From: an uncultured Eubacteriales bacterium | Lineage (GTDB): Bacteria > Bacillota > Clostridia > Oscillospirales > Butyricicoccaceae | Length of the DNA: 19,130 nt | Direction of reading: 5' to 3' | Assembly: GCA_910586105.1 (NCBI GenBank) | Contig: CAJUGU010000042.1 | Location: forward strand, 9,542 to 28,671 | Shown here: positions 7,460 through 13,923 of the stretch, piece after piece | Position numbering within the stretch: the stretch's first letter is position 1 | Layout: every line of letters starts with the position of its first letter | Program-made: the position numbers and the translations under genes | Notes under the pieces: model-generated | What the model saw: only the letters and a program-made list of their open reading frames with translations | Databases searched by the model: none | What the model was told of the DNA's origin: nothing

Positions 7460-7627
7460 TCATTTTTTCTGCGGGCGGCAACCGGAGCAGCTTCCGCAGT
7501 TGCCGCCGCAGGCGTGCTTGCCCGCCTTATGGTCGCGGTACATCCCGCGGACGATCAGCGCGACAACCGCCGCGACCACCGCGCCGACGCAGATCGTGGC
7601 CGCATTCGCTGCGAGGAAAGTCAGCAT
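7460..7627 (-). CDS. FeoB-associated Cys-rich membrane protein (55 aa)
   Basis: Too short for ordinary ORF cut-offs. Reading the minus strand from ATG at 7627 to TGA at 7460 gives 55 residues: a single N-terminal membrane helix (about residues 2-28, ...TICVGAVVAAVVALIVRG), a basic stretch RDHKAGKHA, and the cysteine cluster CGGNCGSCSGC (residues 40-50), then RPQKK. This is the layout of the FeoB_associated family (PF12669), small partners of the ferrous iron transporter FeoB whose cysteines are thought to handle iron or redox. AAGGAG lies 10 bases upstream. No feoA or feoB is within the window, so the gene is an orphan. A TTGACA-type promoter and a GGTTAG/CTAACC palindrome precede it. Identity is by layout, not search. 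Confidence 0.85.
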   Translation of the reverse strand: MLTFLAANAATICVGAVVAAVVALIVRGMYRDHKAGKHACGGNCGSCSGCRPQKK

Positions 7628-7649
7628 AAGGGTTCATCTCCTTTTTGAA

Positions 7650-7667
7650 GGTTAGTTTTTGCTAACC
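7650..7667. promoter_or_regulatory. Candidate iron-type operator before the FeoB-associated gene
   Basis: GGTTAG (7650-7655), TTTTTG, CTAACC (7662-7667). The half-sites equal those of DtxR/IdeR boxes (TTAGGTTAGsCTAACCTAA), but the spacer is 6 rather than 1, so the match is not canonical. It covers the predicted transcription start of the minus-strand gene, which suits a repressor. Confidence 0.5.
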
Positions 7668-7669
7668 AA

Positions 7670-7698
7670 AGATTAACACGCCGCGCGCGATTTGTCAA
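7670..7698 (-). promoter_or_regulatory. Promoter of the FeoB-associated gene
   Basis: On the minus strand: perfect TTGACA (complement of 7693-7698), 17-bp spacer, then TAATCT (complement of 7670-7675), a poor -10. The strong -35 and the adjoining palindrome make it likely. Confidence 0.5.
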
Positions 7699-7763
7699 GC
7701 AGTTTTTGCGCCGGATCCCGGCGGACGGGGATGAAAAAAATGACGCAAAATATAAAATTTTGC

Positions 7764-7792
7764 TTGCAATCCTGCCATGGCTGTGATATAAT
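7764..7792 (+). promoter_or_regulatory. rplS promoter
   Basis: TTGCAA (7764-7769), 17-bp spacer, perfect TATAAT (7787-7792) preceded by TGA, so an extended -10. Start predicted near 7799. Confidence 0.8.
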
Positions 7793-7799
7793 CATAAAC

Positions 7800-7860
7800 T
7801 GATAACGGGCATTCCGCTGCCTGTGGAGAAATGCAGGGAATGAATGCCTGAGAGAAAGGA
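7800..7860 (+). ncRNA. Candidate ribosomal protein L19 leader
   Basis: The ~70-nt leader folds: GGCATTC (7808-7814) pairs with GAATGCC (7842-7848), and CTGC (7817-7820) with GCAG (7833-7836). CATTCC (7810-7815) can pair instead with GGAATG (7837-7842), giving two exclusive folds. Autoregulatory L19 leaders are known in Firmicutes; the match here is by position and general shape only. Confidence 0.5.
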
Positions 7861-7870
7861 ACATAGAATC

Positions 7871-8212
7871 ATGGATTTAGTAAAGGTTCTGTCTGAGCAG
7901 CAGCTCAAGAGCGACCTGCCCGAGCTCAAGATCGGCGACACCGTCAAGGTCCACGCGAAGATCAAGGAGGGCAACCGCGAGCGTATCCAGGTATTTGAAG
8001 GGATCATCATTGCGATGAAGCACGCGGGCATCAACCGGACGGTCACGGTCCGCCGCGTATCCTACGGCGTAGGCGTTGAGAAGACCTTCCTGGTGCATTC
8101 CCCGAACGTTGCGAAGTTCGAGGTCATCCGTCATGGCCGTGTGCGCCGTGCGAAGCTGTACTACCTGCGCGGCCGCGTAGGCAAGGCGGCAAAGGTCGCG
8201 GAAAAGGTTTAA
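7871..8212 (+). CDS. rplS: 50S ribosomal protein L19
   Basis: 113 residues, the usual L19 length. It carries the family's core: IGDTVKVHAKIKEGNRERIQ, VFEGIIIA, the VSYGVGVEKTF segment and the basic end HGRVRRAKLYYLRGRVGKAAK. L19 sits at the 30S-50S interface and stabilises an intersubunit bridge. ATG 7871 is preferred over the in-frame ATG 7844, since L19 proteins begin just before this VKVLSEQQLK helix and AAAGGA precedes 7871. The gene is monocistronic here, with its own promoter, folded leader and terminator, and lacks the rpsP-rimM-trmD neighbours it often has. The two flanking structured repeats point in opposite directions. Confidence 0.97.
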   Translation: MDLVKVLSEQQLKSDLPELKIGDTVKVHAKIKEGNRERIQVFEGIIIAMKHAGINRTVTVRRVSYGVGVEKTFLVHSPNVAKFEVIRHGRVRRAKLYYLRGRVGKAAKVAEKV

Positions 8213-8224
8213 ACCTGCAAAACT

Positions 8225-8256
8225 GCCAGAGGGAAGTTGCTTCCCTCTGGCTTTTT
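8225..8256 (+). terminator. Strong intrinsic terminator of rplS
   Basis: Perfect 12-bp stem GCCAGAGGGAAG (8225-8236) / CTTCCCTCTGGC (8240-8251), TTG loop, followed by TTTTT. Confidence 0.95.
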
Positions 8257-8289
8257 GTATAAAGAAGGCGGCGAAAAGCCCTCCACTGG

Positions 8290-8330
8290 CGGAATGGGCA
8301 GCGGCTTGGCCTGTCAGCGGGGCCATTCCG
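8290..8330. other. Intergenic hairpin between rplS and the kinase
   Basis: CGGAATGG (8290-8297) / CCATTCCG (8323-8330), a perfect 8-bp stem with a 25-nt GC-rich loop. No T tract and no gene. It lies between the rplS terminator and repeat copy 2. Confidence 0.4.
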
Positions 8331-8374
8331 GAAAAACGGGCCGATTGGGGCGGACGTTCACAAAACAACAGGAT

Positions 8375-8590
8375 TGATACTTGTGTTCAAAAAATATTGC
8401 CGCATATCACCGCCCGCCCCGCCGTCGTTCCGGCGGGGCGGGTAGGACGCAGCAGCGGATGGGCGCGCAGCCGTCCCGCCCGCAGGCGCGAATGGGATTC
8501 CAAAGGGACGAGTCCCTTTGGCGCTGTCCGCGCAGGACCGCCCGCCGCGTAGGCGAAGCAAACGGTGATTTTCGACGTTCGCGAGTATAA
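8375..8590 (+). repeat. Structured dispersed repeat, copy 2 (inverted to copy 1)
   Basis: About 216 bp, the reverse complement of copy 1 minus its 24-nt extra hairpin. It keeps the 22-nt palindrome (8500-8521) and the terminal stem, here CCCGCCCCGCC (8413-8423) / GGCGGGGCGGG (8432-8442) around an 8-nt loop. Three T-A pairs of the copy-1 stem are C-G here, on both arms. It ends 32 nt before the histidine kinase ATG, so the kinase mRNA leader or promoter must include it. I see no convincing -10/-35 outside it. Confidence 0.8.
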
Positions 8591-8622
8591 CTTTGAAACA
8601 GCAGAAGGGATGGTGAGGTTTT

Positions 8623-10725
8623 ATGCACAAAGACCGGCGGAAAGGGCGGGAACTGCTGACCCTCAGCGAGCAAACATTTCCGATCATTGAGCAGATCACG
8701 GCGGGGATGCCCGGCGGTTTCTTTATCTATCAGGCCGACGGGGACGAGCGCCTGATCTATGCCAACCGGGCGCTGATCCGGATGTACGGCTGCGAAAGCC
8801 TGGAGGAGTTCCGGGAACACACCGGCTATACGTTCCCGGGCCTGGTCCATCCGGAGGATCTGAAGGCGGCGGAACGCAGCATCCAGCGGCAGATCTTCGC
8901 CTGTGACAACGATTTGGATTATGTGGAATACCGCATCGTGCGCAGGGACGGCGCCGTGCGATGGGTCGAGGACTATGGGCACTATGTCCACACCGAGACC
9001 TACGGCGACCTGTTCTACGTCTTCCTTGAAGATGTGACCGAGAAGCATTTCAAGGATATCGACAACGCCTATACCGCCCGGCTGGCGCAGGAACGGCTGG
9101 AAGCGTTGGAAGCGCTTGCGCATGAGACGACGGCGCTGAAAATGATGCACGAGATCCTGTGCTCGGGCATGTGGACGATGGAATTCAACCCAAAAGGCGA
9201 GATGATCAGCGTGTTCTGGAGCCAGGAATTTCGCACCATGATCGGCTACCAGAACGAGGAGGATTTCCCCAACGTCCTCGGATCCTGGTCGGACCTGCTT
9301 CACCCGGAGGATCGCGACCGGGTGCTGAAGCAATACTACGCCACCATTGACGATTATACCGGTAAAAGCCTTTACGACGTGGAATACCGTCTGCTGACGA
9401 AAAACCGGGGCTACCGGTGGTTCCGCGCGACGGGCAAGCTCTCCCGGCGGGAGGACGGTTCGCCGGTCACATATGTCGGTATGTTCGTGGACATCACCGA
9501 ACGTAAGGAAACGAATGAAAAGCTCCGCGAGCAGCACCAGCTTTTGGAAGAAGCGCTGGCCAAGGCGCAACGGGCTTCACACGTGAAAACCATGTTTTTG
9601 AATAACATGTCGCACGACATCCGCACCCCGATGAACGCGATCATTGGGTTCACCAATTTGGCGGCGTCTCATCTGGACGACCAGGATCAGGCGCGCGATT
9701 ATCTGAACAAGATCTCCGCGTCGTCCAGCCACCTGCTCAGCCTGATCAACGACGTGCTGGATATGAGCCGGATCGAAAGCGGCAAGGTGGTCATTGACGA
9801 ATTGCCGTGCAGCCTGCCGCAGGTGATGCGGGATCTGCATTCCATGATCCAGCCGGATCTGGAGACCAAGCGTTTGAATTTCCGGCTGGATGACAGCGCG
9901 CTGCTCCATCCGAATGTGGTCTGCGACCGGCTGCGGCTGAACCGGGTGCTGCTGAACGTGCTGAGCAACGCGCTGAAATTCACCCCGGCGGGCGGGGATA
10001 TTTCGGTCGTCGTGACCGAGCGGCCCGGGCCTGCGACGGATACAGCCTTTTATGGATTTCGCATCCAAGACACCGGGATCGGTATGGCCCCGGAGTTTTT
10101 GGAGCGCATTTTTGAACCGTTTGAGCGCGAACGGACTTCCACCGTCAGCGGGATAGAGGGCGCGGGGCTTGGCATGTCGATTACCAGGAACCTGACCGAG
10201 CTGATGAAGGGGCAGATCGTCGTGGAAAGCGAAAAGGGGAAGGGCAGCGTTTTTACCTGTACGTTCCCCTTCCGGCTCAGCGAGGAGCCGGACGGCGCGG
10301 AGGCGGAGGAAGACGAGGGCGGGGAGCCGCTCGCAGGCCGTCGGATCCTGCTGGCCGAAGACAACGAACTGAATCAGGAGATCGCCGTGACCATTTTGGA
10401 GGAAGCGGGCTGCATCATGGACGTAGCCGCAGATGGGGCGGAGGCGGTCGAGAAGGTGCGCGGATCGTCGAACGATCCCTACGACCTGATCCTGATGGAC
10501 ATCCAAATGCCTGTGATGGACGGGATCGAGGCGACCAAAGCCATCCGCGCGCTGGACGACCCAAGGCTCGCCGGGCTGCCGATCGTCGCCATGACCGCCA
10601 ACGCCTTCGCGGAGGATCGCCAGCGCGTATTGTCCGCCGGGATGGACGGCCATTTGGGGAAACCGATCGATGTGGACAAGCTGTTTTCGACCCTGCAAAA
10701 CATTCTGGGCCCCGCGCAGGCGTGA
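8623..10725 (+). CDS. Soluble hybrid sensor histidine kinase: PAS-PAS-HisKA-HATPase-receiver
   Basis: 700 residues with no membrane helix, so a cytosolic sensor. Order: PAS ~17-145 (ending DVTEKHF), PAS ~165-295 (ending YVGMFVDITERKE), coiled linker, HisKA with MSHDIRTPMNAIIGF (phospho-His H331), HATPase with N-box LNVLSNALKF, G1 DTGIGM (483-488) and G2 GAGLGMS (513-519), then a receiver domain (acidic E579/D580, phospho-acceptor D626 in LMDIQMPVMDG, K in GHLGKPID). An intramolecular His-to-Asp relay is expected, with an unlinked phosphotransfer protein or a separate partner downstream; no output domain and no cognate regulator are adjacent. Start ATG 8623 follows GGTGAGG. The PAS ligand is unknown. 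Many clostridial proteins of this type carry the receiver as their only output. Confidence 0.93.
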   Translation: MHKDRRKGRELLTLSEQTFPIIEQITAGMPGGFFIYQADGDERLIYANRALIRMYGCESLEEFREHTGYTFPGLVHPEDLKAAERSIQRQIFACDNDLDYVEYRIVRRDGAVRWVEDYGHYVHTETYGDLFYVFLEDVTEKHFKDIDNAYTARLAQERLEALEALAHETTALKMMHEILCSGMWTMEFNPKGEMISVFWSQEFRTMIGYQNEEDFPNVLGSWSDLLHPEDRDRVLKQYYATIDDYTGKSLYDVEYRLLTKNRGYRWFRATGKLSRREDGSPVTYVGMFVDITERKETNEKLREQHQLLEEALAKAQRASHVKTMFLNNMSHDIRTPMNAIIGFTNLAASHLDDQDQARDYLNKISASSSHLLSLINDVLDMSRIESGKVVIDELPCSLPQVMRDLHSMIQPDLETKRLNFRLDDSALLHPNVVCDRLRLNRVLLNVLSNALKFTPAGGDISVVVTERPGPATDTAFYGFRIQDTGIGMAPEFLERIFEPFERERTSTVSGIEGAGLGMSITRNLTELMKGQIVVESEKGKGSVFTCTFPFRLSEEPDGAEAEEDEGGEPLAGRRILLAEDNELNQEIAVTILEEAGCIMDVAADGAEAVEKVRGSSNDPYDLILMDIQMPVMDGIEATKAIRALDDPRLAGLPIVAMTANAFAEDRQRVLSAGMDGHLGKPIDVDKLFSTLQNILGPAQA

Positions 10726-11714
10726 CCACGGTCGCCGCTTTTCGCGACTTTGCACACGATCCTGTCGAACCAGATCCCGCCGGCCTTCTTCCTGACGCTG
10801 GGCCTGTGGATTCTGGCGTGCGGGGATTGCGAACGGCTGGGTTTCGCGCGGTATCCGCTTGCGGGGCTCGCGCTGCAAGCGGGCAACCTGCTGCGCGCCG
10901 AAGGCGTGATCTTTCGGCGGTACTGGCATGGACGGTTTTCCGCACCTTGCGGCAGCCCTGGCAATGGCGGCGGGCGCCGGCCGGGCTGGCGGCTTACGCC
11001 GCCCTTCATGCGGGCGCGGATTTGCTGGCGCGCGCGACCGGGCTAAGCCCCTGCGGCCTGGAAAACCGCGATCCGGCATGGAAGCTCGTTTTGGGGCTGA
11101 ACCCGGAGACACGGGGCGGCTACTCCGAGGAAGGCTGGGAACGGATCGGCCCAACGCTGGATGGGGAGCTTCAGCGGGCCGAAACGACCCATGCGGTACA
11201 AAACGCCATGATCGAAGAGCGGCCGGGCTGCAGGAGCTGCTCCACCTGCTGTGGAACAAGCTGCGCCACCTGTGGGCGTCTGACGGCTTGCGGTGGACGC
11301 TAGGGCATTTGCAGGAATACTGGCAGACGCTGTATGCGTTCGTGCAGCACTACGACCGGGGGCTGTTTTTGCGGCGCTGGCTCTGGCGTGCCGGAGCTTC
11401 GGCGGAAGCGCCGCGACGCGTCGGCATATCTGCTGTATTTTATATTTTCCGCAGCGTTCTGCGCGTTCCTGCCGATCGAGGTGCAGCCGCGCTATGCCTA
11501 TTTGCCGCAGCTGTTCCTATTCACGGCGGCGGCGCGGTTCGCGGCGAACATCGCGGTATGCTGGCTGCTGGCGTATGGCGTGCCCGCCTGCCGCGGGCTG
11601 CTGAAGGGCGCGTCGGAAACGGTACGCGGGAACGTTTCCATATTGGCCGGAATGTGCCTTTTCACGGGTTTTAATTACCTGGGGCAGCGTCTGCTTGCCT
11701 TCCGGAAGGCATAA
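10726..11714 (+). pseudogene. Decayed membrane glycosyltransferase (PMT/GT39-like), 5' part missing
   Basis: Immediately after the kinase stop, one membrane protein can be followed only by changing frame four times. Frame 1, 10726 to ~10914: ILSNQIPPAFFLTLGLWI and LAGLALQAGNLLRAEGVIF. Frame 3 to ~11222: SAVLAWTVFRTLRQP, VLGLNPETRGGYSEEGWERI. Frame 2 to ~11366: AGLQELLHLLWNKLRHLW. Frame 1 to ~11400: AVFAALALACRS. Frame 3 to 11714: RDASAYLLYFIF, IEVQPRYAYLPQLFLF, FNYLGQRLLAFRK. Each change equals a -1 deletion, two of them at T runs (10912-10914, 11366-11370). The middle resembles polytopic GT39/PMT enzymes using polyprenyl-phosphate sugars; the last ~50 residues recall GtrA C-termini. The N-terminal catalytic loops are gone. 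Frame errors in assembly are possible, but neighbouring genes are intact. Confidence 0.7.
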
Positions 11715-11815
11715 AATTTTGCCTGGAGGGCGGAGTTGCGCGAGTTTCTCTGGCTGGAGAAGTTGGGGAATCCGGACCATTTTTCGGAAATTTTTGAGGA
11801 ACTGACACAATCACG

Positions 11816-11844
11816 AAATTTTCATAAAAAATTCATGAAAATTT
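11816..11844. promoter_or_regulatory. Candidate operator: perfect 10-bp inverted repeat
   Basis: AAATTTTCAT (11816-11825), 9-nt spacer, ATGAAAATTT (11835-11844), lying just upstream of the -35 region of the small HTH gene. The AT-rich symmetry and position fit an operator, possibly for autoregulation by the HTH protein itself. Confidence 0.5.
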
Positions 11845-11867
11845 TATGCGCCACTTCGCGGAAATGG

Positions 11868-11876
11868 TGATATAAT
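11868..11876 (+). promoter_or_regulatory. Extended -10 promoter of the small HTH gene
   Basis: TGATATAAT at 11868-11876: perfect TATAAT with a TGn extension. No good -35 at 17 bp (GCGCCA), as is usual for extended -10 promoters. Predicted start near 11883, 36 nt before the ATG. Confidence 0.7.
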
Positions 11877-11918
11877 AAGTGCAGTAAGAAAGTACCGATA
11901 ATACAGGAGGTAAACGAA

Positions 11919-12107
11919 ATGAGATTCATGGCAGTAGCGGAGGCTGCGGTGCAGTTCCGCATCCCGGTGGAAGAGCTGAGGACGATGTGCGAGCGCGGCA
12001 ACATTGCCGGAGCGGTCAGATTTGGGCGCGTATGGACGTTGCCGGAGACAGTCAGCCTGAGCGACCTTCAGGCAAATCAGGCTCAAAAGCACCACTTTGC
12101 AAGCTAA
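11919..12107 (+). CDS. Small excisionase/MerR-like HTH protein (62 aa)
   Basis: 62 residues. The stretch MAVAEAAVQFRIPVEELRTMCERGNIAGAVRFGRVWTLPE has the winged-HTH pattern of excisionase/HTH_17 proteins (VxEAAxxxxVxxxxLrxxcxxGxIxGAxRxGrxWxIP). It starts at ATG 11919, eight bases after AGGAGG; ATG 11928 is an in-frame alternative. It has its own extended -10 promoter, a palindrome upstream and an intrinsic terminator, so it is a complete transcription unit. No integrase or phage gene is nearby, so a stand-alone DNA-binding regulator or domain-sized relic is more likely than a recombination directionality factor. Target unknown. Confidence 0.75.
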   Translation: MRFMAVAEAAVQFRIPVEELRTMCERGNIAGAVRFGRVWTLPETVSLSDLQANQAQKHHFAS

Positions 12108-12140
12108 TTCCAAAAATGGCAGAAAACTGGAAATTGTAAG

Positions 12141-12169
12141 AAAGCGTTCTCTTGAAGGGGCGCTTTTTT
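12141..12169 (+). terminator. Intrinsic terminator of the small HTH gene
   Basis: AAAGCG (12141-12146) pairs with CGCTTT, extended inward by G-U and C-G pairs to a 9-10 bp stem, followed by TTTTTTC. Confidence 0.85.
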
Positions 12170-12187
12170 CATGCCCCGGGCGGACGG

Positions 12188-12224
12188 CAAAAAATAAGAC
12201 CGGCTGGCGGAGATCACCAGCCGG
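12188..12224 (-). terminator. Intrinsic terminator of the fabD operon (minus strand)
   Basis: CCGGCTGG (12200-12207) / CCAGCCGG (12217-12224), an 8-bp stem with a 9-nt loop. Read on the minus strand it is followed by TCTTATTTTTTG. It faces the plus-strand terminator at 12141-12169, closing two convergent units. Confidence 0.85.
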
Positions 12225-12246
12225 CCGGCGGAGCGCGGGTTTACGG

Positions 12247-12420
12247 TCAGCCGTCGCCTTTGAGCAGGTTGTCGGCATAATTTTGCAGCGTTTCAAACGA
12301 GCAGACGTCGTCCGAACGCATGGCGATCATGCTGCGCACATACTTGGGCAGGCTGGTGTAATAGGAAAAGACCTGCGGGTCGTTTTTGAGCATGTCGCCG
12401 AGCCCCTGATATTCCTTCAT
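12247..12420 (-). CDS. Small hypothetical protein (57 aa)
   Basis: 57 residues starting MKEYQGLGDMLKNDPQVFSY, followed by a YYTSLPKYVRSMIAMRSDD segment and ending FETLQNYADNLLKGDG. ATG at 12420 has GAGGTGA at ideal spacing; the longer in-frame start at 12492 adds a low-complexity extension and lacks a ribosome site. No signal, membrane helix or cysteine pattern; mostly helical and soluble. I associate this pattern (LPKYVRSMI, then S..xLxxYADNLL) with small conserved Clostridia proteins of unknown function, but from memory only. It is the last gene before the minus-strand terminator and probably the tail of the fabD-tfoX transcript. Confidence 0.7.
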   Translation of the reverse strand: MKEYQGLGDMLKNDPQVFSYYTSLPKYVRSMIAMRSDDVCSFETLQNYADNLLKGDG

Positions 12421-12522
12421 TGCAATCACCTCGGCGTTAATTTGCCCGCGGAGGCGGGGAAACATAAGCGGAGGATTTTGGCGGCGCGTCAAAATTTTGC
12501 AATGCGAACAAATGCAAACCGA

Positions 12523-12876
12523 TCAGGAGGAACCCTTGGGGGCGCTGTTTTTCGTTTTGCGGGGCTTTTTGGGTTTGGGAGCCGGAAGCTCGGAGCAGGT
12601 GCGGCGGGCGAGCTCGCAAAGGGTCTCGCGGTCGTCGGGGTCGGGGAAGCAGAGGTGATCCTTCGCGCCGTCGTAGGGCGGGGCAAGCGGACAGCCGGGC
12701 AGGAACGCGCGGCCCGCCTCGGTAGGCTTCAGGAAGAGCCGGTCGTCGCAGACGAGCGCGAAAAATTTACCGTCGCAGTACAGGCCGTACTCGCCGAACA
12801 TTTTCCGGCTGGCGATGGAGCCCGCACCGGCGAGCTGGTCGCACAGGAAACGGACAAATTCAGGGCTGGATGCCAT
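12523..12876 (-). CDS. TfoX N-terminal-domain protein
   Basis: 117 residues. A TfoX_N fold (PF04993) spans ~5-95: a start helix, then RKMFGEYGLYCDGKFFALVCDDRLFLKPT, the PYDGAKDHLCFPDPDD segment, and a closing helix (RETLCELARRTCSEL). The tail is Lys/Pro/Ser-rich. Stand-alone TfoX_N proteins are common in Firmicutes and have no settled biochemical role; the link to competence seen for proteobacterial TfoX/Sxy should not be assumed, since the C-terminal TfoX domain is missing. AAAGGAGG lies at good spacing before ATG 12876. It begins 42 bp after the fabD stop with no terminator between, so it is likely co-transcribed with fabD. Confidence 0.85.
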   Translation of the reverse strand: MASSPEFVRFLCDQLAGAGSIASRKMFGEYGLYCDGKFFALVCDDRLFLKPTEAGRAFLPGCPLAPPYDGAKDHLCFPDPDDRETLCELARRTCSELPAPKPKKPRKTKNSAPKGSS

Positions 12877-12918
12877 GGGGATAGCCTCCTTTCGGGAGCG
12901 TGAACGATTGGGGACGCG

Positions 12919-13833
12919 TTATTTCGCGGCTTCCGCTACCTGCGCGATGGTTTCCACGGCGACGCACTGGAACCCTTTGTCGATCTTCCGCGCGAAGCCG
13001 GTCAGCGTTTTAGCGGGCCCGATCTCGCAGCCGCTGGCGTATCCGTCGCGGATCGCGGCGCGGAGCAGGGACGTCCAACGGACTGGCGAAACCATATGTT
13101 TTTCAAAATGCGCGGGCAGGTCGCCGGCCGTCAGGCGTTCGCCGGTCAGGTTGGTGTAGACCGGCATTTGGGGGGCGTGGAAGGCGAAGCCCTTCGCGAA
13201 TTCGCGCAGCTGCGCTGCGGCTTCCTGCATCAATGGCGTATGGAAAGCGCCGCTGACCGCCAGCGGCATGACCCGGCGCGCGCCTGCGGCTTTGCAGGCT
13301 TCCGCCGCCGCGTTCACGGCTGCGCGTTCACCGGCAATGACAAGCTGGCCCGGGCAGTTGTAATTTACCGGCAGCACCGTGCCCGGAGCGTTTTTGCAGG
13401 CTTCTTCGACGGCGGCGTCTTCGAGCCCGAGGACTGCCGCCATGCAGCCGTCCTGCGCGTCTGCCGCCGCCTGCATCAGCTGGCCGCGTTTGCGCACGAG
13501 CTGGAGCCCGTCCGCGATCGAGAGCACGCCGCTTGCGGTCAGCGCGGTGTATTCACCCAGTGAGAAGCCTGCCGCGGCTTCAAAGGTCACGCCCCGTTCT
13601 TCGAGCGCGGCCAGACCGGCGAGCGAGTGGGTAAAGATCGCGATCTGGGAAAGCTCGGTGCGGGAAAGCTCTTCGGGCGACGAATCGCGGCAGGCGGCCA
13701 GCACGTCGAAGCCGGCCGCTTCGCCCGCCGCGTCGAAGATCCGCCGCGCGGCTTCGCTTTCCTGCGCCAGGTCTACGCCCATTCCCGGGTGCTGCGCGCC
13801 CTGCCCGGGGAAAAGTGCCAATGCAAATCTCAT
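12919..13833 (-). CDS. fabD: Malonyl-CoA:ACP transacylase
   Basis: 304 residues, normal for FabD. It moves the malonyl group from CoA to acyl carrier protein to feed FabH and FabF. Visible: N-terminal FPGQGAQHPGMG, nucleophile elbow GFSLGEYTAL (S91), VNYNCPGQLVIAG (substrate loop), and catalytic His in SGAFHTPLM (H198). ATG 13833 follows GAGGTTG. It is transcribed away from the other fab genes, from a minus-strand promoter superimposed on that of fabH; in many clostridial clusters fabD instead lies between fabK and fabG on the same strand. Followed by the TfoX-domain gene. Confidence 0.96.
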   Translation of the reverse strand: MRFALALFPGQGAQHPGMGVDLAQESEAARRIFDAAGEAAGFDVLAACRDSSPEELSRTELSQIAIFTHSLAGLAALEERGVTFEAAAGFSLGEYTALTASGVLSIADGLQLVRKRGQLMQAAADAQDGCMAAVLGLEDAAVEEACKNAPGTVLPVNYNCPGQLVIAGERAAVNAAAEACKAAGARRVMPLAVSGAFHTPLMQEAAAQLREFAKGFAFHAPQMPVYTNLTGERLTAGDLPAHFEKHMVSPVRWTSLLRAAIRDGYASGCEIGPAKTLTGFARKIDKGFQCVAVETIAQVAEAAK

Positions 13834-13873
13834 AAAATCAACCTCATTTGTGAAAAATTAAGCTCGGAAATTC

Positions 13874-13902
13874 TTGACATACCGTCCTGTCCTTATTATA
13901 AT
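13874..13902 (+). promoter_or_regulatory. Perfect-consensus promoter of the fabH operon
   Basis: TTGACA (13874-13879), 17-bp spacer, TATAAT (13897-13902), no mismatches. The start near 13909 leaves a ~340-nt leader before fabH. Confidence 0.9.
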
Positions 13903-13923
13903 AGTAACAGATTGGTTTGTCAA
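13895..13923 (-). promoter_or_regulatory. Perfect-consensus promoter of fabD, superimposed on the fabH promoter
   Basis: On the minus strand: TTGACA (complement of 13918-13923), 17-bp spacer, TATAAT (complement of 13895-13900). Its -10 shares four bases with the plus-strand -10 through the symmetric string ATTATAAT. Start near 13888. Confidence 0.88.

Noticed and set aside
6918..7655. Plus-strand open frame through copy 1 (…CADSAKGTRPFGIPF…)
   Set aside because: Composed of repeat sequence; the similar peptide from copy 2 is read on the opposite strand. No ribosome site; the minus strand carries the FeoB-associated gene.
7844..7870. Longer rplS start at ATG 7844
   Set aside because: Would add nine residues not seen in L19 proteins and lies in the leader stem; ATG 7871 has the better ribosome site.
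9577..11259. 560-codon open frame on the minus strand
   Set aside because: Antisense to the kinase domains and the pseudogene; Arg/Pro/His-rich and without domain.
11736..11870. 44-codon frame from TTG (REFLWLEKLGNPDHF…)
   Set aside because: Reads plausibly and has a GGAGGG before it, but it runs through the palindrome and ends in the -10 of the next gene; no support beyond composition.
12097..12903. 268-codon plus-strand open frame
   Set aside because: Covers two terminators and lies antisense to the TfoX-domain and 57-residue genes, which have clear ribosome sites.
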